Assembly: GCA_015478945.1 (NCBI GenBank)
Contig: JABUQX010097348.1
Span: forward strand, 15,001 to 35,364
Reading direction: 5' to 3'
Length of the DNA stretch: 20,364 nucleotides
DNA from: Trachelipus rathkii
Lineage: Eukaryota; Arthropoda; Malacostraca; Isopoda; Trachelipodidae
Of this stretch, positions 9,110 to 18,889 are shown piece after piece; the first letter of the stretch is position 1; every line of letters begins with the position of its first letter. The notes beneath the pieces are model-generated. The model made no database searches. It had not been told where the DNA came from and saw nothing but the letters and a program-made list of their open reading frames with translations. Made by a program: the position numbers and the translations under genes.

Positions 9110-9420
9110 GTAAAGTTTTTAGACTTATCTCTTTTTAGACTCCACCTCCTTTCAGAAAATACCAAATCTAAACATGAAAAATGATTTTTAACCATTTGCA
9201 TAAAGTGATGCAATACTTATTATATTTGACCTGCTGGTAGGAATACAAGCAATGTATCGGTATCCATCCGGTTGCCGATTAAATATAAATGACACATCGT
9301 TGGGAATAACGAAGCTCCTCGTGAAGATATCAGTAGAAGCAGAACGAGAGGTCATCATATCAACACAGCGAAAAATGTCTTACTGGCGAAATTCGTATGT
9401 ATAAACACCCCTTATAGGTA
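9110..9420 (+). promoter_or_regulatory. TATA module 1, left arm (promoter-like, pointing to the centre)
   Basis: It opens with gacttatctctttttagac (9122-9140), whose complement holds an AGATAAG (GATA-factor type) site. An octamer word ATTTGCAT follows at 9194-9201, and a TATA-type TATAAAT at 9284-9290 inside a 28-base stretch identical in both arms. About 70 bases downstream (about 9335-9410) are also identical in the mirror copy, whereas the parts just before and after the TATA word carry clustered substitutions. No ORF follows. Promoter activity is inference from motif arrangement only. Confidence 0.4.
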
Positions 9421-9509
9421 ATGAGATTCTTCTTTCAACCAATCAGAAAAAAGTAAACAAGAATACGACGTACGAATGACACCATATCAGTTCAAAAGGG
9501 TATACATTT

Positions 9510-9592
9510 TCTTGAGGTTGTTCGAGCTGTTGTTGTTGTTTGTTGTTGCTGTTGGTGTTGTGTTATGTTGTGTTGTTGTTAGGGTAAAGTTC
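9510..9592. repeat. (TTG)n microsatellite, left arm
   Basis: gagctgttgttgttgtttg and further TTG/TGT triplets follow TATA module 1. The complementary (CAA)n is at 13873-13938. A gttgttcgagctgttg entry point is shared by both. Confidence 0.9.
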
Positions 9593-9599
9593 CTGTTTA

Positions 9600-9895
9600 T
9601 ATTTCCAACTTCTCGATTGTATCACAACATTGAATTAATATCATACTGATCAACGAAATACTCTAGCGTAATAAGGTTCCATATCAATAAAGCTGAACAT
9701 GAAATGTAAGCATGAACTAAGAACTTAATGGTAGCAAGCGACTAAACTGACACACCTTAAGCCGAATAACTGTTATTCATTAACAAAGTACGCTACTTGC
9801 CAATAGTAAGTAACTAACATGTACCATGCAAGAAGTAACGTAGTCACACGTTGTTTTCAAGCATGTCTCTAACACATATCAATACTAATTTTATT
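9600..9895 (+). repeat. Single ~300-bp array unit between the two TATA modules, left arm
   Basis: It has the same word order as the main array (gatcaacga, aataaagctga, cctta, gccaatagtaagtaactaac, tctctaacaca). The mirror unit is 13565-13860. Nothing else is visible here. Confidence 0.85.
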
Positions 9896-10140
9896 TTTAA
9901 GGCTTATCTCTTTTTAGACTACACCGCCCCTTCGAAAATTTCAACATAAACATGAAAACTGATTTTTAATGCGTTTAACCATTTACATAAAGTGGTGCGA
10001 GTATTTATTATATTTATTAAACAAACTGTTAGGTTTGGCAACAGCGCATCATACAGAGGTGATTTGACAGCACTGTATAGACTTGGGAACTGAGTTATAT
10101 ATAAATCAGTGGAGCCACCTCGAGGTTATTATAATCATAG
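9895..10140 (+). promoter_or_regulatory. TATA module 2, left arm (promoter-like, pointing to the centre)
   Basis: It starts with the same box as module 1 (cttatctctttttagact, 9903-9920), then aacatgaaaactgattttta and taaccatttacataaagtg, where the octamer word of module 1 has become ATTTACAT. A strong TATA-type tatatataaat follows at 10096-10106, preceded by gtatagacttggga, which is conserved in the mirror copy. The ~60 bases before that differ between arms by substitutions. No ORF lies downstream before the core. Promoter role is inferred. Confidence 0.4.
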
Positions 10141-11635
10141 CTAAAATCTAAGGCAACCCTAACATTAATTCAACCAAAAAATTAAAACTAGGCTCACGTT
10201 TCTAACACATTTCGTCAGTAACACAGTTATATCTTACAAAACTCATCAATTTCTCTAACAAATCAGTGTTTATTTCACAACGAATAACTGTAAACATACA
10301 AAGTTTAAACCAAACATTAACACAAAAATAAGTTCTTTATATAACAACCAACGAAATATATGCTAACGTAACAACGTTTTGCATTAATAAAGCTAACATA
10401 ACAATAACCTGATCAGAATATAATGTAGAAGCAAACAAACCCTAACAACAATACTACTATAAACTACTACCATTAACAACTTCCCCGTACTTAAACATCA
10501 AGTAAAGGTTACTAACACAATCGACAAAACGTAACTATTACGACTTTTTCAAGGCATATTCTCTAAAGCATATCAATGTTAATTTACATTAAAATGGTAA
10601 TATTTAACAACAAAAATTTAGCATAACACTGTCTAATCATCATACAGACAGCAAGAAATATAATGGCTAACCGTATACAAATGTTTACATAACTTCGATA
10701 CTTTAACAAAATCAACACAACTCCGTCTAAATATCATAATCCCCGAACGAATAATGCAAACATAACAAAGTTTAACCAAACATATCAAAAAAATAACAAT
10801 TTTTATCCTAACATAACATAAAAATACGTTCTTTGAATAAATATATCACGTAAAAGGTCCGAATAGTTTACTGATTGTTTAAACAGCAGTAAATCAGTAA
10901 ATCAGTAAATAAACCACCATTCCCTGCAGCGCCCTATCCCATCGCACCCGCCGTTGAACTATGAACTATTGGACTTCAAGTCATTATTTCGAGTAGTCAG
11001 TTTTGGATAAACATAACATAAAAATAAGTTCTTTATATAACTAACCTACGACTATATGCTTACGCAAACAAAGTTTTAAAACCTCAATAAAGCTACATAT
11101 CCATTCATAACCGCAACTAAGAATTTAAGTAGCAAATGCATACTCTTGCGTATGAATAATAAAAGCTAACATCGCTGAAAAAATTCCTACTTATCAAAGG
11201 GTAAAGTAGGCTAACATGTTCATACATTACTCGATATGTTCCCACTTTTCGCACATATCAGCAACAGGTAAAACCGTATCAAAAATTCCTTAACAAAGTA
11301 ACCAAACTATCAAAGATTACCAAACATCTGAACTATGAATTGACACTATCTTCACCAAAGTGTCACTCGTTTCGAGTATATCATCATTTACCTATGAATA
11401 GAGTCGTAGACTTTAACAAATTCCTAACGGCAACCTAACATTACTCCAAAAACTTAACCAGCTCAGTTTCTAACCATCATCGTCAGTTTAACAACAGCAT
11501 ATCTTTACAAAACATCATCATTTCCTCTAACAAAATCAGTGTTATTTTTCACACATTGTCATAGTAATATTAACATAACGTATCTCTAACTTACGAATAA
11601 ACAGTTTTTTCAGTTAACCAGAGTGTCTAAAGCAA
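10140..11635 (+). repeat. Inner array of diverged ~300-bp-type units, left arm
   Basis: Words of the main array recur (atatgctaacgtaacaac, aataaagctaacat, tctaatcatcatacagac) with more drift and shorter fragments. A taagttctttatataac word appears twice (about 10326 and 11020), and an AATCAGTA/G-rich cassette sits at 10880-11010. A region of tcaccaaagtgtcactcg and cacttttcgcacatatcag words (11240-11370) is not found in the outer array. No coding frame. Confidence 0.8.
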
Positions 11636-11885
11636 CACATTGCCTTCCAAGAGAAATCCCAGGGGGTATGCGCCTTGAAAGGGTGTGAATCCTCCGAGGG
11701 GGGATCACCCCGAAAGGGGTGTTAAGCGGGCCTTTAGGCCTCAGCCCGAAGGACTGAGGCCTTACGCCTCCTTCGGAGGTAAAACCCGCTTACACCCTTT
11801 CGGGTGATCCCCCTCTCGGGATTTCACACCCTTTCAAGGGGCGCATCTCCTTGGGTTTTCTCTCGGAAGGCAATGTGTTGCTTTA
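11636..11885. repeat. GC-rich core of the palindrome, serial hairpins
   Basis: An abrupt island of high GC sits in an A/T-rich surround. Read from the left, small stem-loops follow one another: a cttgaaag arm, a cctccgagggggg arm, CACCCC-GAAA-GGGGTG (11706-11721), then the central fold. The right half has the complements, e.g. ACACCCTTTCGGGTG and ATCCCCCTCTCGGGAT. On the strand running inward the loops are GAAA or GAGA, i.e. GNRA-like. The flanking aacacattgccttcc / ggaaggcaatgtgtt words bound the island on both sides. No gene is seen. Confidence 0.9.
11723..11792. repeat. Central three-way fold of the palindrome
   Basis: taagcggg (11723-11730) pairs with cccgctta (11785-11792). Inside it are two further hairpins: ggcctcag...ctgaggcc (11737-11744 with 11754-11761, loop region CCCGAAGGA) and CCTCC-TTC-GGAGG (11767-11779). 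The second has no mirror copy in the left arm, so the exact centre is asymmetric by about 17 bases. It could be a loop remnant or a deletion in one arm. Confidence 0.85.
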
Positions 11886-11889
11886 GACC

Positions 11890-13315
11890 TCTTGGTTAAT
11901 GAAAACTGTTTATTCGTAAGTTAGGTACGTTATGTTAAATATTACTATGACAATGTGAAAATAACACTGATTTTTAGAGAAATGATGATTTTGTAAGATA
12001 TTGCTGTGTTCTGATGATGATGTGTTAGAAACTTGAGCCTAGGTTAAGTTTTTGTTTGAGTAATTTAGTTTGGCCCTAGAATTTTGTTAAAAGTCTAGCG
12101 ATTATTCCATAGGTCAATGATGTTATACTCGAAATCGAGTGACACTTTGGATTGAAGATAGTACAATTCTTAGTCAAGATGTTGGTTATCTTTGGATAGA
12201 TTGTGTTACTTTGTTAAAGGGATTTTGTTCGATAATACGGTTTTACCTGTTGCTGATATTGCGAAAAGTGGGACATATCGAGTATGTATGACATTTAGCT
12301 ACTTTATTTGATAAGTAGGGAATTCAGATGGTTCTGAATTATTCATACCAAGGTAATGGCATTTAGTCATTAAATTCTTAGTTGGCGGTTATGATATGTT
12401 AGCTTTATTGAGTTAGAAACTTTGGTGGTTAAGCATATATTCGTAGGTAAGTATATAAAGAACTTATTTTTATGTTATGTTTATCCAAAATGTTACTCGA
12501 AATATGACTTGAATCTATAGATTATCACAAGCAGGTGGGATGGGTAGGGGGTGTTGGATGTGGTTTGATTTACTGATTTACTGTATTACTGCTTTAACTC
12601 ATAACTATTACGGTTTACTGTGATATTTTATTCAAAAGAACTTTATTTTTATTTATGTTAGGATCAATTGTTATTTTTGATATGTTTGTTAAAAACTTTG
12701 TATGTTTGCAATTAATTCGCTGGGGATTATGAATATTTTAGACGAGGTGTTGATTTTTGTAAAATATTACGAAGTTGATGTAAAACATTTGTTTCGTTAG
12801 CATTTATTCGTTGGTCTGTATGATGATTAGACAGGTTAATGCTAAACTTTTTGTTAAATATTACGATGTAATGTAAAATTAACATTATATGTTAGAATGC
12901 TTGAAAAAGTGTGAATAGGTTAACGTTGTACGCTGTGTTAGTATTTTTTTTTTCTTTAACTGATGTTAGTGCGAAGTTTGTTAATGTTAGTAGTTATTAT
13001 ACGTATGTGTGTTGGTTGTGTTTGACATTATATTACTTATTCAGGTTATGTTATTTTAGCTTTATTACATGCAAAACGTTGTTACGTTAGCAAAATATAT
13101 TCGATGGTTAGTATATATAAAGAACTTTTTTTGTGTTATGTTTGGTTAAAAACTTTGTATTTTACAGTTTATTCGTTGTGGAACATAAATGACTGATTGT
13201 TAGATGAAAGGATGATTTTTGTAGAGATATACAGGATTCAGGGAAGAAGATGTTTGAGGAAACGTGAGCTAGGTTAGTTTTTGGTTGAATAATGGTTAGG
13301 TTGCCTTAGACTTGT
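11890..13315 (-). repeat. Inner array, right arm (mirror of 10140-11635)
   Basis: Reverse complement of the left inner array in the same order, including the cgagtgacactttgg and ctgatattgcgaaaagtg words (12138-12275), the G-rich cassette at 12530-12600, and the taaagaacttatttt words (12457 and about 13118). Differences are mostly indels. Confidence 0.8.
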
Positions 13316-13319
13316 TTGC

Positions 13320-13562
13320 TATGATTTATGAATACACCATGCGAGTAGCTGCATCTGATTTATATATAAACTCAGCTCCCAAGTCTATACATTGCTGTCA
13401 GATCAGCCTCAGTCTGATACGCTGTTAGCAGATTGATCCTTGTGTTTGAAGAAATTACTATTTTGCATCACTTTTATGTAAATGGTTAAAGCATAAAAAT
13501 CAATTTTCATGTTTCATGTTGAAATTTTCTGAAAGGGGGGTGTAGTCTAAAAAGAGATAAGA
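13320..13562 (-). promoter_or_regulatory. TATA module 2, right arm (promoter-like, pointing to the centre)
   Basis: Mirror of 9895-10140: the box agtctaaaaagagataag (13544-13561), then a TATA-type element at 13358-13368 read on the minus strand. tcccaagtctatac next to it matches the left arm. The stretch between about 13385 and 13465 reads quite differently from the left arm, by substitutions and not only indels. Confidence 0.4.
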
Positions 13563-13564
13563 TT

Positions 13565-13860
13565 AAAAATAAAAATTAGTATTGGTATGTTAGAGACATG
13601 CTTGAAAAAACGTGTGACTAGGTTACGTTTTGCATGTAATGTTAGTTACTTACTATTGGCAAGTATGGTACTTTGTTAATGATAACAGTTTATTCGGGCT
13701 TAAGGTGTGTCAGGTTTGTCGTTGTACATTATTTTCTTAGTTCATGCTACATCATGGTTAGCTTTATTGATATGGAAACCTTATTACGCGTAGAGTATAT
13801 TCGGTTGATCAGTATGATAAATTATCCCATTTGTGATTAAATAGAAGTTGAAATGTAACA
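13565..13860 (-). repeat. Single ~300-bp unit between modules, right arm
   Basis: Mirror of 9600-9895, with ttagttacttactattggc, gcttaaggtgtgtcagg and agctttattgatatgg in the expected positions. Confidence 0.85.
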
Positions 13861-13872
13861 CAGGAACCTACC

Positions 13873-13938
13873 TCTAAAACAACAACAACAATAACAACAA
13901 CAACCGCAGCAACAACAACAACAACAACAGCTCGAACA
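13873..13938. repeat. (CAA)n microsatellite, right arm
   Basis: Mirror of the (TTG)n tract at 9510-9592, interrupted by taacaac and ccgcagc. Confidence 0.9.
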
Positions 13939-14039
13939 ACCTCGAGAATATATACCCTTTTGAACTGATATGGTTCATTCGTACGTCGTATTCTTGTTTT
14001 ATGTCCTTCTGATTGTTGAAAGAAAGAATCCCATTACCT

Positions 14040-14345
14040 ATAAGGGTTGTTTATACATACGAATTTCGCCAGTAAGACATTTTTCGCTGTGTTGATATGA
14101 TGACCTCTCGTTCTGCTTCTACAGACGTCCTCTTTACGAGGATCTTTGTAATACCCAACGATGTGTCATTTATATTTAATCGTAAACCGAATGGCGACTG
14201 CTACATTGCTTGTATTCCTATCAGAGGGTCAAATATAATAAGTATTGCATCACTTTATGCAAATGGTTAAAGCATAAAATCATTTTTCATGTTTAGAGTT
14301 GGTATTTTCTGAAAGGAGGTGGAGTCTAAAAAGAGATAAGTCTAA
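14040..14345 (-). promoter_or_regulatory. TATA module 1, right arm (promoter-like, pointing to the centre)
   Basis: Mirror of 9110-9420: box gtctaaaaagagataag (14324-14340), octamer ATGCAAAT (14257-14264, i.e. ATTTGCAT on the minus strand), and TATA word atttata (14168-14174). The segments 14130-14160 and 14183-14225 differ from the left arm by several grouped substitutions, while 14043-14124 is nearly identical to it. The TCAGT word present downstream of the left TATA is absent here, so it is not a conserved initiator. Confidence 0.4.
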
Positions 14346-15914
14346 AAACTTTACTTTATTCGTATTTACTCGTTAGGTATTATGATGGTTAGGTATGGTT
14401 ATGAGACATTTTTTGATAAATGTTACTGTGTCAATGTAAGATTAACGTTAATATGCTAGAGATGTGCTTGAAAAAAGTAGAACATGTACGTTTGTATGTT
14501 AAAGTTAGTTCTTTACTGATATTAAAGTGTGGAACTTTGTTAATGTTAACAGTTTATTAGGCGTAAGATGTGTTAGGTTTGTCGTGGGGGGTTATATTCC
14601 TATTCATATATGCTATGTTACTTTATTAATGTGAAAGACATTGTTATGTTGTAGAGTATATTCTTGACAGTATTAATTAACAATGTTGTCGAGAAATTTT
14701 AGTTAAATGTTACTGTGACAGTGTAAGAATACGTTAATATGTTAGGGTTATGCTTGAAAAAGTAAGATTAGGTAACGTTTTGCATACCATGTTAGTTTTT
14801 TACTGGTTTTCGAGTGTGGACTTTGTTATGTTAACAGTTTATTGTGTGTAAGTTGTTGATTTGTCGTTGTACATTATTTTCTAGTTCATGTTACGCTATG
14901 TTAGCTTTATTAATGCTGAAACTGTACGTTAGCATACTTTCGCTGGGCTGTATGATAATTAACCAATGTTGTGAAAATTTTATTTAAATGTTACTGTGTT
15001 AGTGGTAAGATAACGTTAATAGTTTAGAGTTATCTTGAAAAAAGTACAGATTTAGTGTTAAGTTTGGATACCATGTTTAGTTGCTTTCTCTGGTGTTACA
15101 GTGTGGACTTTGTTAACATGTTGACTGCTTATCCTGCTTAAGATGTTTATGTTGTCTTTGGCCTTCATTTTCTAATGTTACAGTTGATGCTATGTTTAGA
15201 TTTATTATATGTGAAACTTTAATTCATGTTAGCATACTTTCGCTGGCCTGTATGATATTAACCAATGTTGTGATAATTTTTGCTAAATGTTACTATGTCA
15301 ATGTAACATTAACGTTAATATGTTAGATTAGTGCTTGAAAAACGTAAGATTAGGTTCGTTTTGTCATTACCATGTTAAGTTTGCTTACTGTGTTAAGTGT
15401 GGAACTTGTTAATGTTGACAGTTTATTCGCTTAAGATGTGTTTTGTTTGTCTTTGGGCATTATTTTCTTATTTCAGTTGATGCTATGTTAGCTTTATTGA
15501 TGTTGAAACTTTATTATGTTAGCATACTTTCGCTGTTCTGTATGATAATATTAACCAATGTTGTGATAAAATTTTTGCTAAATGTTACTATTTTAGTGTA
15601 AGAGTAACGTTAATATGTTAGAGTATGCTTGAAAAAGTAAGAATTAGGTTACGTTTTGCATACCATGTTGGTTGCTTTCTTGGTTTAAGTGTGGAACTTT
15701 GTTAATGTAACAGTTTATTCGTGCTTAAGATGTGTTTTGTTTGTCTTTGGGTTTATTTTCTTAGTTTAGATGAGCTATGTTACTTTTATAATGTGATAAC
15801 TTTTATTAATGTTAGCAATACTTTCGCTGTCTGTATATAATTAACCAATTTGTGATAAATTTTAGTTAAATGTTACCATGTTAGTGTAAGATTAACGTTA
15901 ATATGTTAGAGGTA

Positions 15915-16085
15915 CGTAAACGAATGTTAATGCAGCTTGCGTAATGTTTCGAAAACGAAACCAAACAAGAATCATAGGTATTCCGTAATGTTTCGAAAAG
16001 TGGGAGGAGTTTAAACAATTTCTCAACTTGTATTTGATAACTCTAGTGAAACAGGACACATCAAGCTTCGTAGCATTTCGTTCTG
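15915..16085 (-). repeat. TTTCGAAA/GTAATG block, right arm
   Basis: Mirror of 7340-7510: gcgtaatgtttcgaaa, ccaaacaagaatcat and gtaatgtttcgaaaagtggg, then tctcaacttgtatttgataa and tctagtgaaacagg. The outer segment acgtaaacgaatgttaatgc (15913-15935) replaces the second tandem copy found in the left arm. Confidence 0.7.
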
Positions 16086-16554
16086 TATGTATTGTTAGTT
16101 ACTTGACTGTTGTTAAGTATGAACTTTGTTAATGTTAGTCCATTTATTCGATCATTAAGGTATCGTTTAGGTTTGTCATTGGGTTATATCCTAGTTCAGG
16201 ATATTGATATGTTAGCTTTATTGATGTGAAAAACTTGGTACGTCAGCATATATTTGTTGGCGAGTATGTTGTGATAAATTTTTGTTAAAATGTTACTATG
16301 TTAATGTGATAAAATAATAGTGATATGTTAGAGATCTGTTTGAAAAAAAAGTGTGAATATGGTACGGGCTGTAAGCAACGTCAGTTACTTTCCTGCTTGC
16401 CAAGATGGTTTGTAGGTTTGATGTTTACATTATATTTTTGCATCAGGTTATGTTATGTTAGCTTTTATTAATGTGAAACTTTGTTATCTTACTGTAATAC
16501 TGTTTTAGTTTTTGTAAAAATGATAGAATTTTTAAGGCTAAATAAAGATAAAAA

Positions 16555-16745
16555 GATTAAAATTTTTAGTAAAAACAAAAAGTTTTAAAGAAATAAAGTT
16601 AAAAATTAAAAGTTTTTTTTTTAAAAAAAAAACAAAACTAAAAAGTTTTAAAGAAATAAAATTAAAAATAGCTAAAAGTTTTTTAAAACAAAAAGTTTAA
16701 GAAATAAAGTTTTAACTAATAAATAGTTTAAACAAAAAGAAAAAA
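16555..16745. repeat. Poly-A/T spacer, right arm
   Basis: Repeated aaagttttaaagaaataaag words with the aatagctaaaagtttttt step that pairs with 6720-6760. Confidence 0.8.
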
Positions 16746-17040
16746 GATGTGAAAGGCAACGTTATATATCGTTATGCTAGTCGCTTCAGGGAAAATACGG
16801 CACATAGGTAAATGTTTAGTAGTTTTTATCGTGTTTAGGTATGTTATCTTTCACGATCATACATGAGTTAATTCTTTACATCTCTTTACAAAATACCTCT
16901 GCATATTGATCTGAAAACTTTGTAATCTGGGGAATAAATACGAGGGTTAGTATAAAAAATAGAACATATTTTTATGCTATGTTTATCCAAATGATACTCG
17001 AAATATGACTGGAGTCAACAGATCAATAGATCAATACCCC

Positions 17041-17110
17041 AATAGATCAGGATTGGGATGGGTAAGGGGGGGAGGTAGGGGTGGTTTGATTTACTGATTC
17101 AGTGATTTAC
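17041..17110 (+). other. G-quadruplex-type cassette, right arm copy 2
   Basis: G-runs at 17055-17057, 17060-17062, 17066-17072 and 17078-17081, followed by gtttgatttactgattcag, give a canonical four-run pattern on the plus strand. It mirrors 6300-6361. Confidence 0.7.
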
Positions 17111-17149
17111 CGTTTTAGGGTATGTAAAAATACAATTTTTTTACGTATA

Positions 17150-17310
17150 AACTTGAAAAGTGTAAATTTTAGTAAAGCAAAAAGTTTTAAAGAAATAAAG
17201 TTAAAAATTAAAAAGTTTTTTTAAAAATAAACAAAAGTTTTTAAAACAAAAGTTTTAAAGAAATAAGTAAAAATAATAAAAGTTTTTTAAAACAAAAAGA
17301 AAAAAAGATG
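17150..17310. repeat. Poly-A/T spacer, right arm, outer
   Basis: aaagttttaaagaaataaag words mirror 6100-6245. The spacer lies beside the unit that was also copied to 2227-2610. Confidence 0.8.
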
Positions 17311-18311
17311 TGAAAGGCACGTTCTATATGTTTGCTAGTTACTTCACTGTTGTTAAGTATTTGACTTGTTAATGTTAGCTGTTTACTTCGGTTTAGGATG
17401 TTAGTTTTTTCGGTGTACATGTATCTTCTTGTTCAGACTATGAATGTAGGCTTTGTTAAGCAAAAACTTTGTCACGTTGCATATATTTCGTTGATCAAAT
17501 GATAATGTAGGGACGGTGATGATAAATATTACAGTGTTAATACGAAAATAGTAATGATATGTTAGAGATATGTTTGAAAAAGTGTGAATAAGTTACGTAT
17601 TGTATGCAAATGTCAGTTACGTTACAGTTGTTAAGTATGGATTTGTTAATGGTTGAGCGATTTATTCAGCATAAGATTGTTAGTGATTGTGAGTGGTTAA
17701 ATTATATCGTACATAGGTTATCGATATGTTAGGCTTTATTTGATGGAATTCTTTTGGTTGCGTTAGCATATATTCATTGAACAGTAAGAATACTTACACA
17801 AGGTTGTGATAAATGTTTGTTAAAGGTTACTATGTTAATGTAAAACCTTTGTTATATGTTAGAAAAAGTGTAAGTAGGTTCACGTTCTGTGCTCCAATGT
17901 TAGCTACTTACTGTTGTTAAGTAGGATGTTTGTTAATGTTACGTTATGTCCTGTGTATTAAGATGTGTTTAGGTTTGTGAATGTACGTTATATTCGTAGT
18001 TCAGATGATGCGATGTTTGCTTTATTGATGTGAAAACTTTGTTACGTTTGCATATATTCATTGATCAGTATGATATTTAGACAAGGTTTGATAAAATTTT
18101 GTTAAATATTACTTATGTTAATGTAAAATATCAAGTGACATGTTAGAAAAAGTGTAAGTAGTTCCGTTCTGCACTCAATGTTAATTACTTTACTGGTGTT
18201 AAGTGTGGATCCTTGTTAATGTTAGCATATATCATTGATTCATTATGATAATTAGACAAGGTTTATGATAAAATTTTTAAATATTACTATTAATTATAAA
18301 TAATCCAGCTT

Positions 18312-18360
18312 GGGTAGGGAATGGGAGGGGTGGGTGGTTTGATTTACTGATTTACAGGTT
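18312..18360 (+). other. G-quadruplex-type cassette, right arm copy 1
   Basis: G-runs at 18312-18314, 18317-18319, 18323-18325, 18327-18330 and 18332-18334, then gtttgatttactgatttaca. It mirrors 5010-5070. Confidence 0.7.
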
Positions 18361-18504
18361 TAGGGTATTAAAAACCCAATCTTAAGTTATAAATATGAAA
18401 GCGTAAATTTTAGTAAAACAAACTGTTAAAGTATAAAAAACAAAATAAATGAAAGGTTTTGTGTTATTTTATACAAAGATATGACATGAATCAACAGATC
18501 ATAG

Positions 18505-18630
18505 ATTGGAGGGGTGTGAGGGAGGGGGCTGGGAGCGGTCAATAGATCTAGATGGAGGGTCGGGAGCTTGGGAGGCGGGAAGAGGCCGAGAAAGCTCAAG
18601 AGGCTCAGAGGCTCCAGAGGCCTTGAGGTG
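18505..18630. repeat. GA-rich minisatellite with G-quadruplex-type start, right arm
   Basis: Mirror of 4730-4865, with units such as aggctcagagg and ctccagaggcc. G-runs at 18511-18514, 18519-18522, 18524-18528 and 18531-18533 form a four-run pattern. The plus-strand frame through it is a by-product of repeat composition. Confidence 0.8.
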
Positions 18631-18649
18631 TTTGAATTATATAAAAAAC

Positions 18650-18885
18650 GTAAATTTTTTTGTTATAAACTTAAAAGATAAAAGAAATGTTAATTTTTTA
18701 ACTTTTTTATTTTTTTAAAAAAAATTTAAAAGTTTTTTAAATTTTTAATTTTTTTTTTTAAAAAAGTTTTTTATTTTTTAAAAAAATTTTAAATTTTTTT
18801 AAAAAAACTTTTTTTAACTTTTTTTTAAAAATTTTTTTAATTTTTTACATTATTTTTAATTTTTATTTTTTATTTTTTTTTCTTC
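18650..18885. repeat. Pure A/T tract, right arm
   Basis: Mirror of 4462-4676; almost no G or C over ~230 bases. Confidence 0.9.
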
Positions 18886-18889
18886 GTAT

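Larger units (their letters stand above)
4960..9110 (+). repeat. Main ~300-bp tandem array, left arm
   Basis: Unit order is: gatcaacgaatatatgctaacg, with key words GATCAACGAA and ATGCTAACG; aaagttttccacat; aataaagctaacat; cctaacacatctta; the aacaacagtaaagtaacta signature; acgtaacct; tctctaacatatta; cagtaacatttaacaaa; and ttatcacaacattggtt. Signature positions are 5180, 5490, 5762, 6053, 6617, 7015, 7302, 7734, 8034, 8333, 8635 and 8930. The 7734-8635 stretch is very regular (300, 299 and 302 apart). Larger gaps are filled by A/T spacers, G-rich cassettes and a special block at 7340-7510. No coding frame of note; stops are dense on both strands. Confidence 0.9.
14345..18460 (-). repeat. Main ~300-bp tandem array, right arm
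   Basis: Mirror of 4960-9110. The catgttagtt/tttactgg signature recurs at about 14492, 14785, 15073, 15370 and 15665 (spacings of 293, 288, 297 and 295). Spacers, G-rich cassettes (17041-17110, 18312-18360) and the TTTCGAAA block (15915-16085) sit at mirrored places. The unit at about 16760-16930 has diverged strongly from its partner. Confidence 0.9.

Noticed and set aside
4960..9110. CRISPR-like array
   Set aside because: Units are ~300 bp, drift throughout, and have no short identical repeats with unique spacers. The context is eukaryotic.
9330..9334. TCAGT arthropod-type initiator downstream of the module 1 TATA
   Set aside because: It sits ~45 bases after the TATA word, further than usual, and is absent from the right-arm copy.
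11706..11792. Bacterial-style terminators or an rRNA/tRNA piece in the core
   Set aside because: There are no T-runs after the stems and no tRNA or rRNA signature words. The hairpins are better explained as part of the palindrome centre.
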